This document shows positions 11,509 to 23,105 of a stretch of 64,000 bases of DNA, piece by piece; the stretch's first letter is position 1, and every line of letters starts with the position of its first letter. The notes under the pieces are model-generated. The model saw only the letters and a list, made by a program, of their open reading frames with translations. It did no database searches and was not told where the DNA came from. This DNA comes from Utricularia gibba. Its lineage: Eukaryota > Streptophyta > Magnoliopsida > Lamiales > Lentibulariaceae. The stretch covers positions 62,001-126,000 of the forward strand of contig NEEC01000025.1 of NCBI GenBank assembly GCA_002189035.1, given 5' to 3'. A program made the position numbers and the translations under genes.

Positions 11509-14500
11509 TCACAGACTCCTCAATGCTTTTGCAACATCCCATTTACCTAAGAATACAGGAGAGGGTTTCCCAGGGCGAGACTTGTACTCAGGATGAAATT
11601 GAACCCCCACATAAAACGGATGGTCATCTAACTCCAAAATCTGCATATGCTTTAAAGAGTCAACAATGAACTTTTTTAAAATAAAAATAAGGATTAAATT
11701 AGATAGAATGAATGGCAGCCAGAAGCACAAGAAATGGACCTCCATCCGATCACCACTTTCATCCTTGCCAACAAACTTCAATCCACATTCTTCCAAAGAT
11801 TCTACAATCTCTGGATTCACCTACATTTGAAATACATTCAATGCTTCAAGGCATGCTGACACAATCCTTCAAAAAAAAAGTGTAAATGCAGACCTCATAT
11901 CTGTGCCGATGTCGCTCATCAACATGCTTAACCTTATGGTACCTGGATGTAAGTAAAAAGTTACACATGAAAGCCAAATATTTCTTGCCAACGTTAAGAT
12001 AATCAGTGACATAATTTTGAATTGTCACATCAGAAAGAATGGCTCGACTCATACAGCTTTGCTGTTACACAATTTGGTGTTTGAAACAACGTCCTGCGGC
12101 TTCCAAGTCTCATCGTGCCACCTTTGTAAGCCACTGAACCCTGCAGATGAATTAAAGTTCAAGGTATATATGGAGTGAAGATTTCCAAAATGGACAGTGC
12201 TGTATACTAGATACCTCTGGCATGAAAACCACAACAGGATGTGGGGTCTGATCATCGAATTCTGTGCTGTTTGCTTGTTCCCAGTGTAACACCTGTTGAG
12301 TGAGATACGCAGACAGTTAAATAATTGAAAGGTCCGCTACTGTTTAAATTTACACAGAATCCAATTACATTTCTGGCAATCTCAATGACAGAAATCTGCA
12401 TTCCTAAGCATATCCCAAGGTATGGGACTTTATTCTCTCTGGCATATTTTGCAGCCAATATCATTCCATTCACACCTCGATCACCAAACCCACCAGGAAC
12501 TAAGACACAATCTGCGCTCTGCAAAATATCATTCCATTCTCTCTAAGAAACCATTGAAAATGTGAATGAAGTGTATTTAAACTACCACCATAGCAGTATT
12601 ATTACAAAAAAATAATAATAAGAATGGAGCCAGCGTAAAGAACATTGACAATAAGGTGAGTGCAAGGGCACGTCCAATTCCAAATTCAAACAGGGACAGC
12701 ATACTGAAGGAGTTGAAAAGAGTCAGGGGCCAGTACCCTTAAGGTCTGCCAAGCTGTCTCATGGGTATCGGGTGCCTGAAGACAACAAAATACATGCACC
12801 TGATATAAATGCGTTTGTAAAATGGAGATGTTATCATCTAAGACTCTTCCTTTAAAAACATTAACATTACACTATCGCCTTCAAGATCTGATGCTGCCAC
12901 CCATTCAATTTGTGGCTTAACTGAACATGAAATACAAGCATGCAAAAGAGCCTGAAACCAAAAAAAAAAACGAACTATAAATGCTCAGGGAAGCTAAACA
13001 ACCAACACATTTTGAGCAGCACACAAAATAAGGAACTATTTTTCACCTTCACCACAGATAAATAAGAATCTTGCATGCCAACATACTTTCCCACCAACGC
13101 AATTCTCACCTGCAATATCGATCAAAAACATATCTTTTTTCAGTGCTATGAAAAAAGGAAAGGAAGAAAGACGAATGAACAGTTTGCATCTAACAGGATT
13201 GGTAAGATTGTCAAAAATCTCAGCCCTTTTAGCCCACTCTCCCATATCAGGTAGAATAGCCACGCTGCCAAAAAAAAAAAAAAAAAGAAACAAGAAGGCA
13301 AATTATATAAAGAGATATGATGATTAGCGTTTGCAAAAAAGAAACAAGTAAGCAATTGAATATCAGCTCAAACTCATATTCTCGTCATGCAGAAATAATT
13401 AGCTCGTAAAAAACCTGAACCCAGCGAGTGATTACCTTTGTAAATTCAGGTGTTTTAAGATGGATTTATGAGCTCCTTGATTCTATTCAGATGAAAAATA
13501 TCGTAAATCAAACTCTAGAGAAGCAAAGTAAGGAGCACATCTATTGACAAATGAATCACCTCAAGAAGAAGAGGAACGTGCCAAATGTTTGAAACATTAT
13601 GTACATCAATAATATTGCCAACCTGGCAGACAAAATAGATCAGCATAACCAACAACCTCATGGTTTATGAAGACAGAACTTCCCATGCTTACAGGAACAT
13701 GGCAAAACTGAGCCAATTTTTGCCTTGTACTTTCCAGTAAAGGCTGCCAAATCAAGAAAATAAATAAGTCATGGCAGTCTAAAACAGATGAAACAAAATA
13801 AAACGCATTGTTAGAAAAAATGACGAAACCCAAAGCCTTCATTTTCATGAATCCAATCCCCCGAAAAAATACATTATTAAAATATGGAATACCTGTTCAC
13901 AACGGCAAGCCAAAAAATGAGGAGTCAAACCTAGAGCCCTCAACTCCCTCACGCTATGCTGAGTAGGTTTAGTTTTCTGAAGAGAAATTACACATAGTAC
14001 AATGACTTCTATCGGCAATTCATTAAAACGTCAAACGAAAACTTGCTGTATTTGAAACAATAGCAAAAGAGTCTCACCTGCTCGCCATCCCCGAGAACAG
14101 TTACCAGGCTCACATGAATCACAGAGAAATTATCTTCCCCTGCATCCAGAAGGAAGTGAAACAAGAGAGAAAATGAAAAACAAAATTGAAAGAAAAAATG
14201 ATGGGCTGCGTGGACTGAGAGGTCAAGATCTAAAATACATAAAATGAAGCAACTTTACCAGCAGAGAAGGACAATTGTCCCAAAGCTTCCAGAAAAGCCT
14301 TAGACTCAATGTCACCTAGAAGAAAAAAAGTGGGATGTTTTTATTATTTATCAAAACCAACTAGAAAAAAGAAAGGTACCAGAACTCACGCAAGCAATCT
14401 ACCACCCACAAATTTACCTACGGTTCCCCCAATTCTATAACACAAACATCTGGTGCACCCTCCTTTCCATCCACAGGAACAACGGACACTGACTGAATCC

Positions 14501-15318
14501 AATTCTTAATCTCATCAGTCACATGAGGGATGACCTGGTAAGAATGAGCGTATTCCGCAGTGTTCGTTTCCAGTGAACCAAACAAAAAATCCGACAGCAA
14601 ATAACCTGTACAGTCCTTCCAAGATAATCACCTCTCCTCTCCCTTTCAATCACAGACTGAACAGGAAAACCCATGTAAGGGAAATCGCAAGCATTCATCT
14701 TTAAAAGCAATGGAGACAAAAACACTGACTTGGTATATCTTTCCTGAAGTGATGTTGTGCTCTTTAGTTAATTTAACATCCAAAAAACGTTCATAATTGC
14801 CCAAATCAAGATCCACCTGTTACGCAAGCAAATATAATGTTAAAAATACTTCCCAAAGACATTTCTTTTTTACATTAAATAGCAGTAGCACCAAAAAAGA
14901 AACTTCAACAAAGACACTGAACCTCTCCACCATCGTCAAGAACAAAAACCTCCCCGTGCTCAAATGGAGACATGGTTCCGGCATCCGTATTCAAGTAAGG
15001 ATCTGAAAAAAATCAAGAATTCGAAGAGGTGTCATCATCTTCCCAGATACTGTACAATAGAATCCACGCGACAGTGACAACTCCTTCTCTACCCACGTGC
15101 CTCCCACACCAAAGTCTCATCGAAATCAAAGACAACCAATCCATACAGCACAAACATAGAAATAACGCAAAGAAAGTGAAAAGAAAAAAACGAAACAAAC
15201 CGATTTTGATGGAGGTGACGCGAAGACCACAGGCCTTGAGAACGACCCCGACGCTGCTGGCGGTGACTCCTTTTCCAAGTCCACTGACGACTCCCCCGGT
15301 GACCAACACATACTTCAT
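11509..15318 (-). CDS. CTP synthase, one-base frameshift in exon 5
   Basis: Twenty-one exons can be traced: 15318-15201, 15002-14923, 14816-14730, 14656-14606, 14534-14418, 14315-14259, 14139-14078, 13976-13893, 13743-13693, 13622-13560, 13482-13436, 13264-13195, 13109-13047, 12951-12871, 12775-12737, 12518-12369, 12292-12215, 12140-12055, 11942-11894, 11820-11740, 11640-11509. With one added base the protein is 548 residues, as expected. CTP synthase makes CTP from UTP, ATP and glutamine. The N-terminal synthetase domain starts [17 protein letters not shown] and has [19 protein letters not shown]. The glutamine amidotransferase domain has [17 protein letters not shown] (nucleophile Cys), and [16 protein letters not shown] with the catalytic His and Glu. 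Exon 5 reads ELGEP-stop where family members read ELGGTVGD: five Gs stand where six are needed (14426-14430). All other exon phases agree, so I treat this as a sequence error. Confidence 0.95.
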
Positions 15319-16733
15319 TTTTCGGATTGAAAAATGGCCGAAAGCGGGAGCAGGAAGTGGAGCAATCTTTTGTCGACTGTCCACGGAACGTGTCTCCCGA
15401 TAGAATCAACAAAGACTACCGAACTCCACTCCCCTCTCTCTCTCCTTTGACGGCCCTCAGCTTTCAACGAATCACTCCTATTTATAGGGACACACACCAA
15501 TAGTGCAAAGCCCTAAACAACCCTTCTATTACATTTTTCATTTGACTATTTTTAATAAAACAAAATAAAAATACTATTATATTGGAAAAATAAATTCCCA
15601 AAAAGAAAAATCCCATAAACACGTGTATTTTGTCATATTTTCCCTAAAAATCAGTATCATAATTTGTTCATTTTTAACTTACAACGTAGCCGAAAGATAT
15701 TTCCAAGATTGAATTTACTATTTTTTACCATACCTTTTTCGAATTTAATTTAATAAAATATTAAAAAAATTATAGTAATAATATCCAAAATGTCCAAAAC
15801 AATACCATTTTTTCATCACACATACTTTATGTAGATTTAGGGTTTAGTATATTACGGTTTTTAACTTTAGGGTTTAGGGTTTTTACAACTGAATAAAACA
15901 TCCACAAATTTTAAAAGACGGTGTTAAATAAACAGAATTACAAATGATAAAATTAAAATTTGTAAATTAAACGTGTTATAAAATAATACGATGTTAACAT
16001 AAGTATAAAATTATAGCACTATTAAATTGTAAATTTGGAAGGGGGCGAGGGCATATCGGTAAATATAAAAAAGCATCATTAAATAAAATAGCTGCAACAT
16101 ATTTGTCAAAAATACGTGGATATGATATGGCAAGGTTATCGTCTGAGGCCCAATCAGGAATCAGTTATATGCAAATATTAAATGTTTTTTCATATTTATT
16201 ATACTGTACTAACTCGCAGACGTCATAAATTTTCTTTTTTTTTTCTCAGAAATTTTTTTTTTTACCAAAATATTAATTACTAAAAATAAAGTAATATCTT
16301 TGAAAATGTTCGAGTGACTGGGAAAGAGATTATGTTAATTCGAATATTTCATTTTTAAAAATATTTATTCAAAAAAAAGGAAATAAATGGACCGAAAGGT
16401 GACCGGATTAGTTGAAACTTGAAAAATGGAGCAATAAAGACAAGGAAAATAGAACGTGCCGTGATGGCTGGTCGGTCCTGATCTGAAATGTCACGCGCGT
16501 GATCCCTGTCAAATTTTAATTTTAAATAAAAATAAATAAAATTGGGAAATAAATTAATAAAAATGGAAACTTGGTCGGTTGACATCCGAAGGCAGTGTGT
16601 GGAGGCCGAGTCATGAATGCTAATTATTTCAGTCGGGAAACGAACATGCCTACGGCTATAAATAGTAATTCTATTGTGCCTAAGGAACATAATGGGCTTT
16701 TAGATATTGGGTCTGATGGTTGGGTCTCGGGAA
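15319..16733. other. AT-rich intergenic region
   Basis: The spacer starts with the CTP synthase promoter. Around 15830-15890 are several TTTAGGG-type units (telo-box sequence), too few to be an interstitial telomere array. No gene is supported; the frame at 16355-16690 (-) has no family similarity. Confidence 0.4.
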
Positions 16734-16860
16734 AATGGGCTTAGACTACGTGGCGTACGGAGAGGAATAGAGTGGGTCCAATGGGCCTGATGCTTAGGTA
16801 CTATATAATGGGCTTATACGACGTGGCGTACGGGGAATAGTGTGGGTCCAATGGGCCTGA
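16734..16860. repeat. Imperfect tandem duplication (period about 70) with paired ACGTGGCGTACGG motifs
   Basis: The stretch from AATGGGCTT through ACGTGGCGTACGG, GAATAG, GTGGGTCCAATGGGCCTGA occurs at 16734-16790 and again at 16807-16860, with small indels between copies. Each copy holds an ACGTGGC core (ABRE/G-box class) and flanking GGGCTT and GGGCC motifs. It lies 170-300 bases upstream of the DUF1645 start codon, so it may be a duplicated cis-regulatory module. Confidence 0.8.
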
Positions 16861-16904
16861 GTTGGGGGGCGAGGAGAATCGGATTGAAAAGGGAAACGGA
16901 AGAC

Positions 16905-16921
16905 GGGGGGGGGGGGGGGGG
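16905..16921. repeat. G17 homopolymer
   Basis: Seventeen consecutive Gs about 110 bases upstream of the DUF1645 start. The true length is uncertain, given the homopolymer losses seen elsewhere in this window. Confidence 0.85.
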
Positions 16922-17029
16922 CAGAAACCTCTGCCCCAGCGTACAATAATAGCGTGCCTAACAAGATAACTCTGTCACTCATCGGACCTCACCGGTCACA
17001 GTTTGTGGTCAGACCGCTACAGTGTTCCG

Positions 17030-18058
17030 ATGCTTCTCTCTCCACCAGCCGGGGAGTTGGCCGCAGTGGCGGTCGCGGAGTCAATGTGCTTCGCGGACGA
17101 GGTGGAGAGTGCGTGCTCCACTCCGTTTGTGAGTGCTCCTTCGAGCCCTGGACATGGCCCCGTCTCTGGGTACTTCTTCAGTGCGCCGGCGAGCCCGATG
17201 CATTTTCTGCTTTCTGCGGAGAAATCTAAGTCGCCGATGGAGGATTGTGAGCCGGCGTTTCTGTCTTCTGATTCTGAGTTCGAGTTTTCTTCGCTTATTT
17301 CTCCCAACGGAACCAGAGGAATGGCGTATATGACCTCTGCAGATGAGCTCTTTTTAAACGGCCAGATCCGTCCGATGAAACTCTCGTCGCATCTGCGGAG
17401 GCCGCAGGAGGGTATGGATCTGTGCAGGGACGATTCTGCGGTGGTCACCGGTACAATCTTCAGACCGCATTACGCGAAATTCTCTCACCGAAAAACCAGA
17501 TCCATGATGCCGCTGCGCGTGGCACCGCCGGACGAATGGCGAGCATTGCAACTGATTGAAGCGGCAGATCAAGAGAGCGGAGCTAAGGAAGCTGAGTCGA
17601 GCGGAACGACGCCGTCCTGCTCTGCTTCGTCCTCCAGATCTTCTTCCTCTGGAAGAAACTCGAAGAAATGGATGTTCCTCAAGGACCTCCTTCACAGAAG
17701 CAAGAGCGAAGTAAGAGCCAACTCCAAAGACCGGTTCTGGTCAGCAATTTCGTTCTCTACAACCAAAGAGAAAAAAATCCCTCCTGCATCCCCAGCCTTG
17801 TCGCCGTCATCTTCCCGTGACGACAAGAGATCCCCTGCCACCGCCGGGAAACCATTGAACGGCATCTGGCGACGCCGCATTCCCCTATCCGCCCACGGAC
17901 TACATTACGCCGCGAACAGAGCTCAAGCCGAGGAGATGAAGAAGAAGACGTTTCTGCCTTACCGGCCGGGCCTTCTGGGTTGCTTAGGATTCAGCTCCAA
18001 GAGCTACGGCGCCTTCAATGGCTTCACCAGATCTCTGAATCCCATTTCTTCCAGGTGA
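17030..18058 (+). CDS. DUF1645 family protein
   Basis: Single exon, 342 residues from the ATG at 17030 (MLLSPPAGELAAV...). The open frame extends a little upstream but without an ATG. Family marks: ACSTPFVSAPSSPG and GYFFSAPASPMHF in the first 70 residues, a FEFSS block, a GQIRPMKL block, a long Ser-rich low-complexity stretch, KKWMFLKDLLHRSKSE near the middle, and a C-terminal basic region. DUF1645 proteins are plant-specific, mostly nuclear or cytosolic, and often stress-responsive; no enzymatic role is known. It is the first of five consecutive plus-strand genes. The tandem ACGTGGC module upstream would fit abscisic acid or stress control. Confidence 0.88.
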   Translation: MLLSPPAGELAAVAVAESMCFADEVESACSTPFVSAPSSPGHGPVSGYFFSAPASPMHFLLSAEKSKSPMEDCEPAFLSSDSEFEFSSLISPNGTRGMAYMTSADELFLNGQIRPMKLSSHLRRPQEGMDLCRDDSAVVTGTIFRPHYAKFSHRKTRSMMPLRVAPPDEWRALQLIEAADQESGAKEAESSGTTPSCSASSSRSSSSGRNSKKWMFLKDLLHRSKSEVRANSKDRFWSAISFSTTKEKKIPPASPALSPSSSRDDKRSPATAGKPLNGIWRRRIPLSAHGLHYAANRAQAEEMKKKTFLPYRPGLLGCLGFSSKSYGAFNGFTRSLNPISSR

Positions 18059-20317
18059 GAATCACCTCCCGATTTCTGGGCTTGTGTTTATAGCCTATTG
18101 CTGCTGTTCATCAAGCATCTATCCATCTATCTATCCCTGATTTCCTTGTACTCTTAAGCGATCCAATCGTTGCACAATGTCTATCATTATCTCCAAAATC
18201 GGCCGCCGGAGCTGAACCAGATGAACGGATAATCCTCTCCATAGCCAATTCTGCAAATTCCCAGAACAGATCGCCTTCCATAGCACCAGATTTGTTCCTG
18301 GATCCATCTGGGAAGGAGGAGATCCTTTTTCTTATAACCTTCTTAATAACTACATGCCTTATTCTCTTTGTTATCAAAACTAAATTCAGGAAGCTTAACA
18401 CATTCTTAAAAAGAGGTACTCTAACTACTCATTGGTTGACCAAATTATGATGAATTTAAGGTTATTCTCAGGCCATAAATCATGAATATTAAGGTAGAAA
18501 AATAGAGTTGAAGAATTTTTTTTATTTCCCAATATAGTTTTGAAGTCATTTTTAATATTGATGTAATTTTATATTTGTTTACTTTTTAATATTTTTAATT
18601 ATTAAATTTGATACCAACTCAATATCAAATAAAAATTATGAAGATATTATCTAAATATCAATGATAAATTATCTCATATATCCTATTTTGAATTATTTGA
18701 ATCAAAAAAATAAATTATGAATTATTGGATAATATGAAAAAAAAAACATATTTTCCTATTTTAATTTCAAAATTATTCCTACTTGATTTTATAGTCTGGA
18801 TTAATTTGATTCCAACATGCAAAAAGGAAAAAAAAGGACATAAATATAATATTTCATTAAATCATTATAATTGAATGCAGTCATTACACAAGTAGACCCT
18901 AGTTGCCCCCACCCTCGTCCTTCCAAGTGGACCCACTGAAATTAACGTGTCCCCCGCCCCTACAATTAAATTATTATTTTAAGTACGGGGGTAAAAAGTT
19001 ACTCTTTTAAAATTCACAAATTGACACCAAACCTTTTAATAATCCCAAACCCCACCCGGGTCCATCCAACACGTGACATGGAGTTCCTAGTGTTGGGGTA
19101 TGCACAAGCTCCATATCCTATCCGGGTTATAGAAATCTGAATATTCAATTTTAATATGCAACTGGAGTTTTAAATAATGTGGTGGTTGGAATAGAAAATG
19201 AAATCATGTACGGGCACGTTCTTCTTTAAATAATAAAGGAAAATTAGGGGAATAATTGTCATGATTTATCTAAATGATATAATTGATCTTTATAATCAGT
19301 ATTTTAATCTTCACTATTTAAAACTATTTATAATTGATTCGAAACACCTATATGTTGGTCGAAAAAATGGAGATCAGTTTTATTAAATTGTAAAACAATG
19401 GGAACCAAATATATCAAATTTTTAAATAGTGATGATCAATTATCACTAATATTTCAATAATTAGAACAAAATATTTTGATATATCAAATTTTGAGAAATA
19501 AATATATCAATGGTGACTAACCATGCTATTTTTATTATATATCAAGAACTAATTGTGATAATTTTAAAAACAATAAGGATGTGTATAGAGGATGCAAATT
19601 GCACTCCATAAGCTATATATAGAGGATGCAAATCCAGTTTTATATTTAGGGTTCCCAATTTTTAACATATATATCATCATGTGACCAGATTTCTAAATAT
19701 TACGATGTCGTTTTGGTTGGTCTTTTTCTTTTTTTCTTTTTCCCTTGGAAAGAAGAATGTTGTGGCGTGGCATGAAGGGAGAGTGATGAGTAACCTATGG
19801 AGGAGGTGTGTGACCACTCAGTCACTGGGGCGCACCAAGGTGGTCTCTGTGCGCGTACCCGTACCCGCACCCGTACCCGCACCCGTACCCGCACCCGTAC
19901 CCATAAACACGTACCCAGCAGCCCCAAGGGCCCCATGCCCAAGCCAAGGTACGACGTAGCCCAAAATGGGGGCATCTAAACCCCAAAAACATTCAATATA
20001 ACACATCTTTGGAAGGTGTTGTTCCATCATGAGCGGTTTATCAAAAACCGATTGAATTAAATTCGAATCGTTTTAAAATAGGAGCAAAATGGATTATGAT
20101 CCAAGTATCTAATTTTTGTTCTCACTATTCATTGGTTCAAGGCCCATTTACTGTGTTGAACGTGGGCGGGGTTCTTATGGCCCAGTAGACTTCAGCCCGG
20201 ATGTTGAAAGGCCCATGCCTTTAATGATATTGTTCAATTCAATAGTGTGTGATTTGTGGGTGGTTTTAAAAGGAGCTCGAATACTCGTTTAAGAGGCGGT
20301 GACTCGACTTGGAAACA
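18059..20317. other. Long AT-rich spacer with short repeats
   Basis: No gene is supported. A 16-base direct repeat (TATAGAGGATGCAAAT) occurs at 19584-19599 and 19618-19633, and a hexamer minisatellite lies at 19855-19902. Open frames at 19681-19979 exist only because the minisatellite is open in all frames. The last 200 bases hold GGCCCA motifs and belong to the ERdj3B promoter. Confidence 0.45.
19855..19902. repeat. GC-rich hexamer minisatellite (GTACCC/GCACCC)8
   Basis: Eight hexamers, mainly alternating GTACCC and GCACCC, form a 12-base higher-order unit inside otherwise AT-rich DNA. A further GTACCC follows at 19911. The array would read as Pro-Val/Pro-Ala or Arg-Thr repeats, but no gene supports translation. 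Confidence 0.9.
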
Positions 20318-20336
20318 CGTGTCGAGATATAATTGG
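20318..20336 (-). promoter_or_regulatory. ER stress response element (CCAAT-N10-CACG) before ERdj3B
   Basis: On the plus strand the bases read CGTG, ten bases, ATTGG, which is CCAAT-N10-CACG on the minus strand, the plant ERSE-I consensus. It sits about 250 bases upstream of the ERdj3B start codon and overlaps an ACACGTGT G-box (20315-20322). A second ATTGG..CCACG pair (20363-20385) has a 13-base spacer and does not match the consensus. ERSE elements are bound by bZIP28/bZIP60 with NF-Y during the unfolded protein response, which suits this gene. Confidence 0.65.
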
Positions 20337-20587
20337 TGTAAGCGAATCAAAGGTGCTCGCTTATTGGTCGCCGCTCACCGCCACGTAGGAAAACTGCATC
20401 ACTTGCGCAATTCATAGGTTGCGCTTTTCTGTGCACCGCCTTTGCGTTTCCCAGTTTTGCGTGTTACACGCATTTCTTCAGTCAATTGCAGGGCTTCGCT
20501 GATCGTTAATGCTATTCTTTACGGCGGCGGTTGGATCCAGATCAGAACCCTAGCTATTTCGGTTTGAATTTTTGTTGCCCGATTTAC

Positions 20588-23105
20588 ATGGCGCACCGGA
20601 GATCTGAATATTTTGTTCTCCTTTGCGTTTTGTTGCACTGCGTAGTTGCATTTTCGGCGTAAGTCTGAATGTTTAAACGTGTTTGATATCAATGAGCATT
20701 GGAGTTCGCTGACTCTTTTTCTTTTGGTAACAGGAAGAGTTATTATGACATTCTCCAGGTGTCGAAAGGTGCATCCGATGAGCAGATAAAACGTGCGTAT
20801 CGGAAGCTTGCTCTGCAGTATCATCCTGATAAAAATCAAGGAAATGAAGAGGCGAACAAGAAATTTGCGGAAATTAACAATGGTGTGCTTTTAAACTAAG
20901 GCTTTTTCGAGCTTTTTCGCACTGAAATTAATTTTCCGAATGCTTATATCGCTGTAGCTTATGAGGTATTGTCTGATAGCGAGAAGAGATCAATATATGA
21001 TAGATATGGAGAAGAAGGTCTTAAACAGCATGCTGCGGGAGGAGGTAGAGGTGGAGGCGGTATGAATATTCAAGATATTTTTAGCTCGTGAGTCCCCATC
21101 TTAATCTTATGCTAGGTTTTATTTACATGATTTGTACTTTCTTTTTTCAATATATGGCTCTGCTTCTAATTTGCAACAATGCCGTAAAATGCCTGATTAA
21201 TTGTGTGCCTCTTTAAGATAAAAACCATTTCCTTCATGGGTTTATGAAGAAAATATCACAGAGGGTTCCTTGCGCTGAACCTGAATGAATGATGAAGCAA
21301 CATATGTTGCAATGGATGAATCTTTTTCTTAAATCTTTGTTTTTTGTGGAATTTTATTTTATGTTCGTTAAATGTGGATATTGAATGAATCGGCTGCTTG
21401 ACAGTGCATATCTTTTGTAGATTTTTTGGAGGTGGTGGTACTATGGAAGAGGAAGAGAAGGTTGTCAAGGGTGACGATGTAATTGTTGACTTGGATGCAA
21501 CACTTGAAGATCTGTATATGGGAGGCACATTGAAGGTACTCAATAAAACTATGTTACATGACATTCTACAACATCCCTTTGACTTGGATGCAACTATCTT
21601 CATTACAACCTCACCGTTAAGGATCATTTATAGTATCGCTATAGTTCTGGATAGCCTACACAATTGGGTTATTTATAGTACTAGTGTTTTTTTATTAGGC
21701 AAGGTTCCTGCAGTGAAGATAGTTCTTTGAGTAAGGGGAAACTTATTGTTTCATGTGTGTAATAGAAAAATCAAGAAAAACATCATAAAACGATAGCAGT
21801 GAACTTTACATTTAGAAACCGAATTCAAACTTTTCTAAAGCATGCTCTTTATGACAAAGGATATATGGGGAAAAATTCTCATGTGCTTTGATTTGCTACC
21901 ATGAATAACGTTTACAATTCTGATTTTTTCAATGTGGATTTCATCAGGTGTGGAGAGTAAAGAATGTAATCAAACCAGCTCCAGGAAAGAGAAAATGCAA
22001 CTGTAGGAACGAGGTTTATCACAGGCAAATTGGCCCTGGCATGTTCCAACAGATGACCGAGGAGGTATGCATTTTTCCTTGCCACATGCATGATGGAAAA
22101 AGTACTTTGCATATTCTCTAACTATTTGATTTACTGTGTTTTTTACCCTCTAGGTCTGTGAACAATGCCCAAACGTCAAATATGAAAGAGAGGGAGAGTT
22201 CATCTCCGTGGATATTGAGAAGGGAATGCAGGATGGGGAGGTAAGTTTGTTTTTCCTTCTCACAGTTCACTCCTTTGTCTTGTGCGTCGGCCTGTCAGAT
22301 TTTCTTAGTTTTTTAAACTGTGAATTGTTTTCACTTCCACTTTGCAGGAAGTTCTGTTTTTTGAAGATGGTGAGCCAAAAATTGATGGTGAAGCTGGGGA
22401 TCTTAAGGTTTTTTTTTTGTCTAACTCATTTGTCATTAAGCTGATTTACCCCTACACTTGCTTTGATTCTCTTCTCATATTAATGTAGTTTCGCATACGA
22501 ACTGCACCCCATGACCATTTCCAAAGGGACCGGAATGATCTCAAGACAACAGTTCCTATCACCTTGGTAATTTTCTTGCCGTCACACATCATGGGGCAAC
22601 TGATCTGAAAACGACAGTTACTAGTTTCTTGGATCATATGTTTACCCTTGAGATTATCTTTGACACACTGTTTGTCATTTAGGTTCAAGCCCTTGTGGGT
22701 TTCGAGAAGACCCTTCCACATCTCGATGGCCATCTGGTGGACATTAGCTCAAAGGTGAGTAGCAACAACATATTTAAATTGCAATGGGAATCATCCCAAC
22801 AGTTTTGGGCACTCAGACTCTCAGCGAGTGTCGGTCACAAGTGCCTCAAACCTCTGTTGCGTGTTGCCGGGGGAAAAAAAACACACAGCCGAAGCTGTTG
22901 GATATTTGGGATTGGTTACTGAGACTTTTTCTTTCTCCCATTTCAGGTCATAACCCGGCCCAAGGAGACGAGGAAGTTCAAAGGGGAGGGGATGCCCCTA
23001 CACCACAGTAACAAAAAAGGCGATTTGTACGTGACTTTTGAGGTCCTCTTCCCCTCGTCTCTTACAGACGACCAAAAGCAAAAGATCCACGCAATTTTAG
23101 GTTAA
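20588..23105 (+). CDS. ERDJ3B: ER-lumenal J-domain co-chaperone ERdj3B
   Basis: Ten exons (20588-20658, 20734-20882, 20958-21087, 21421-21535, 21948-22064, 22154-22240, 22348-22407, 22489-22566, 22683-22754, 22947-23105) close in frame to 345 residues, almost exactly the length I recall for Arabidopsis ERdj3B. Residues 1-24 are a hydrophobic signal peptide ([19 protein letters not shown]). The J domain follows at once ([25 protein letters not shown]) with the HPD motif in QYHPDKN. Then come a Gly-rich linker, FFGGGG, and the C-terminal substrate-binding domain with the CNCRNE..CEQC cysteine cluster. It delivers clients to BiP in the ER, in an SDF2-ERdj3B-BiP complex important for receptor-kinase folding. 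No KDEL-type tail is seen, as I recall for its orthologue. Confidence 0.96.

Noticed and set aside
14418-14430. Programmed frameshifting as an explanation for the CTP synthase break
   Set aside because: No known slippery-site/pseudoknot arrangement, the break is near an exon end, and five other genes show the same one-base homopolymer loss.
15830-15890. Possible interstitial telomere repeat (TTTAGGG units)
   Set aside because: Only a few scattered or double units; consistent with telo-box motifs, not an array.
19681-19979. Overlapping open frames encoding Pro-Val/Pro-Ala or Arg-Thr repeats
   Set aside because: They are open only because the hexamer minisatellite lacks stops in every frame; no family similarity, no exon signals.
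20363-20385. Second ER-stress element (ATTGG..CCACG)
   Set aside because: Spacer is 13 bases, matching neither ERSE-I (N10 to CACG) nor ERSE-II (N1).
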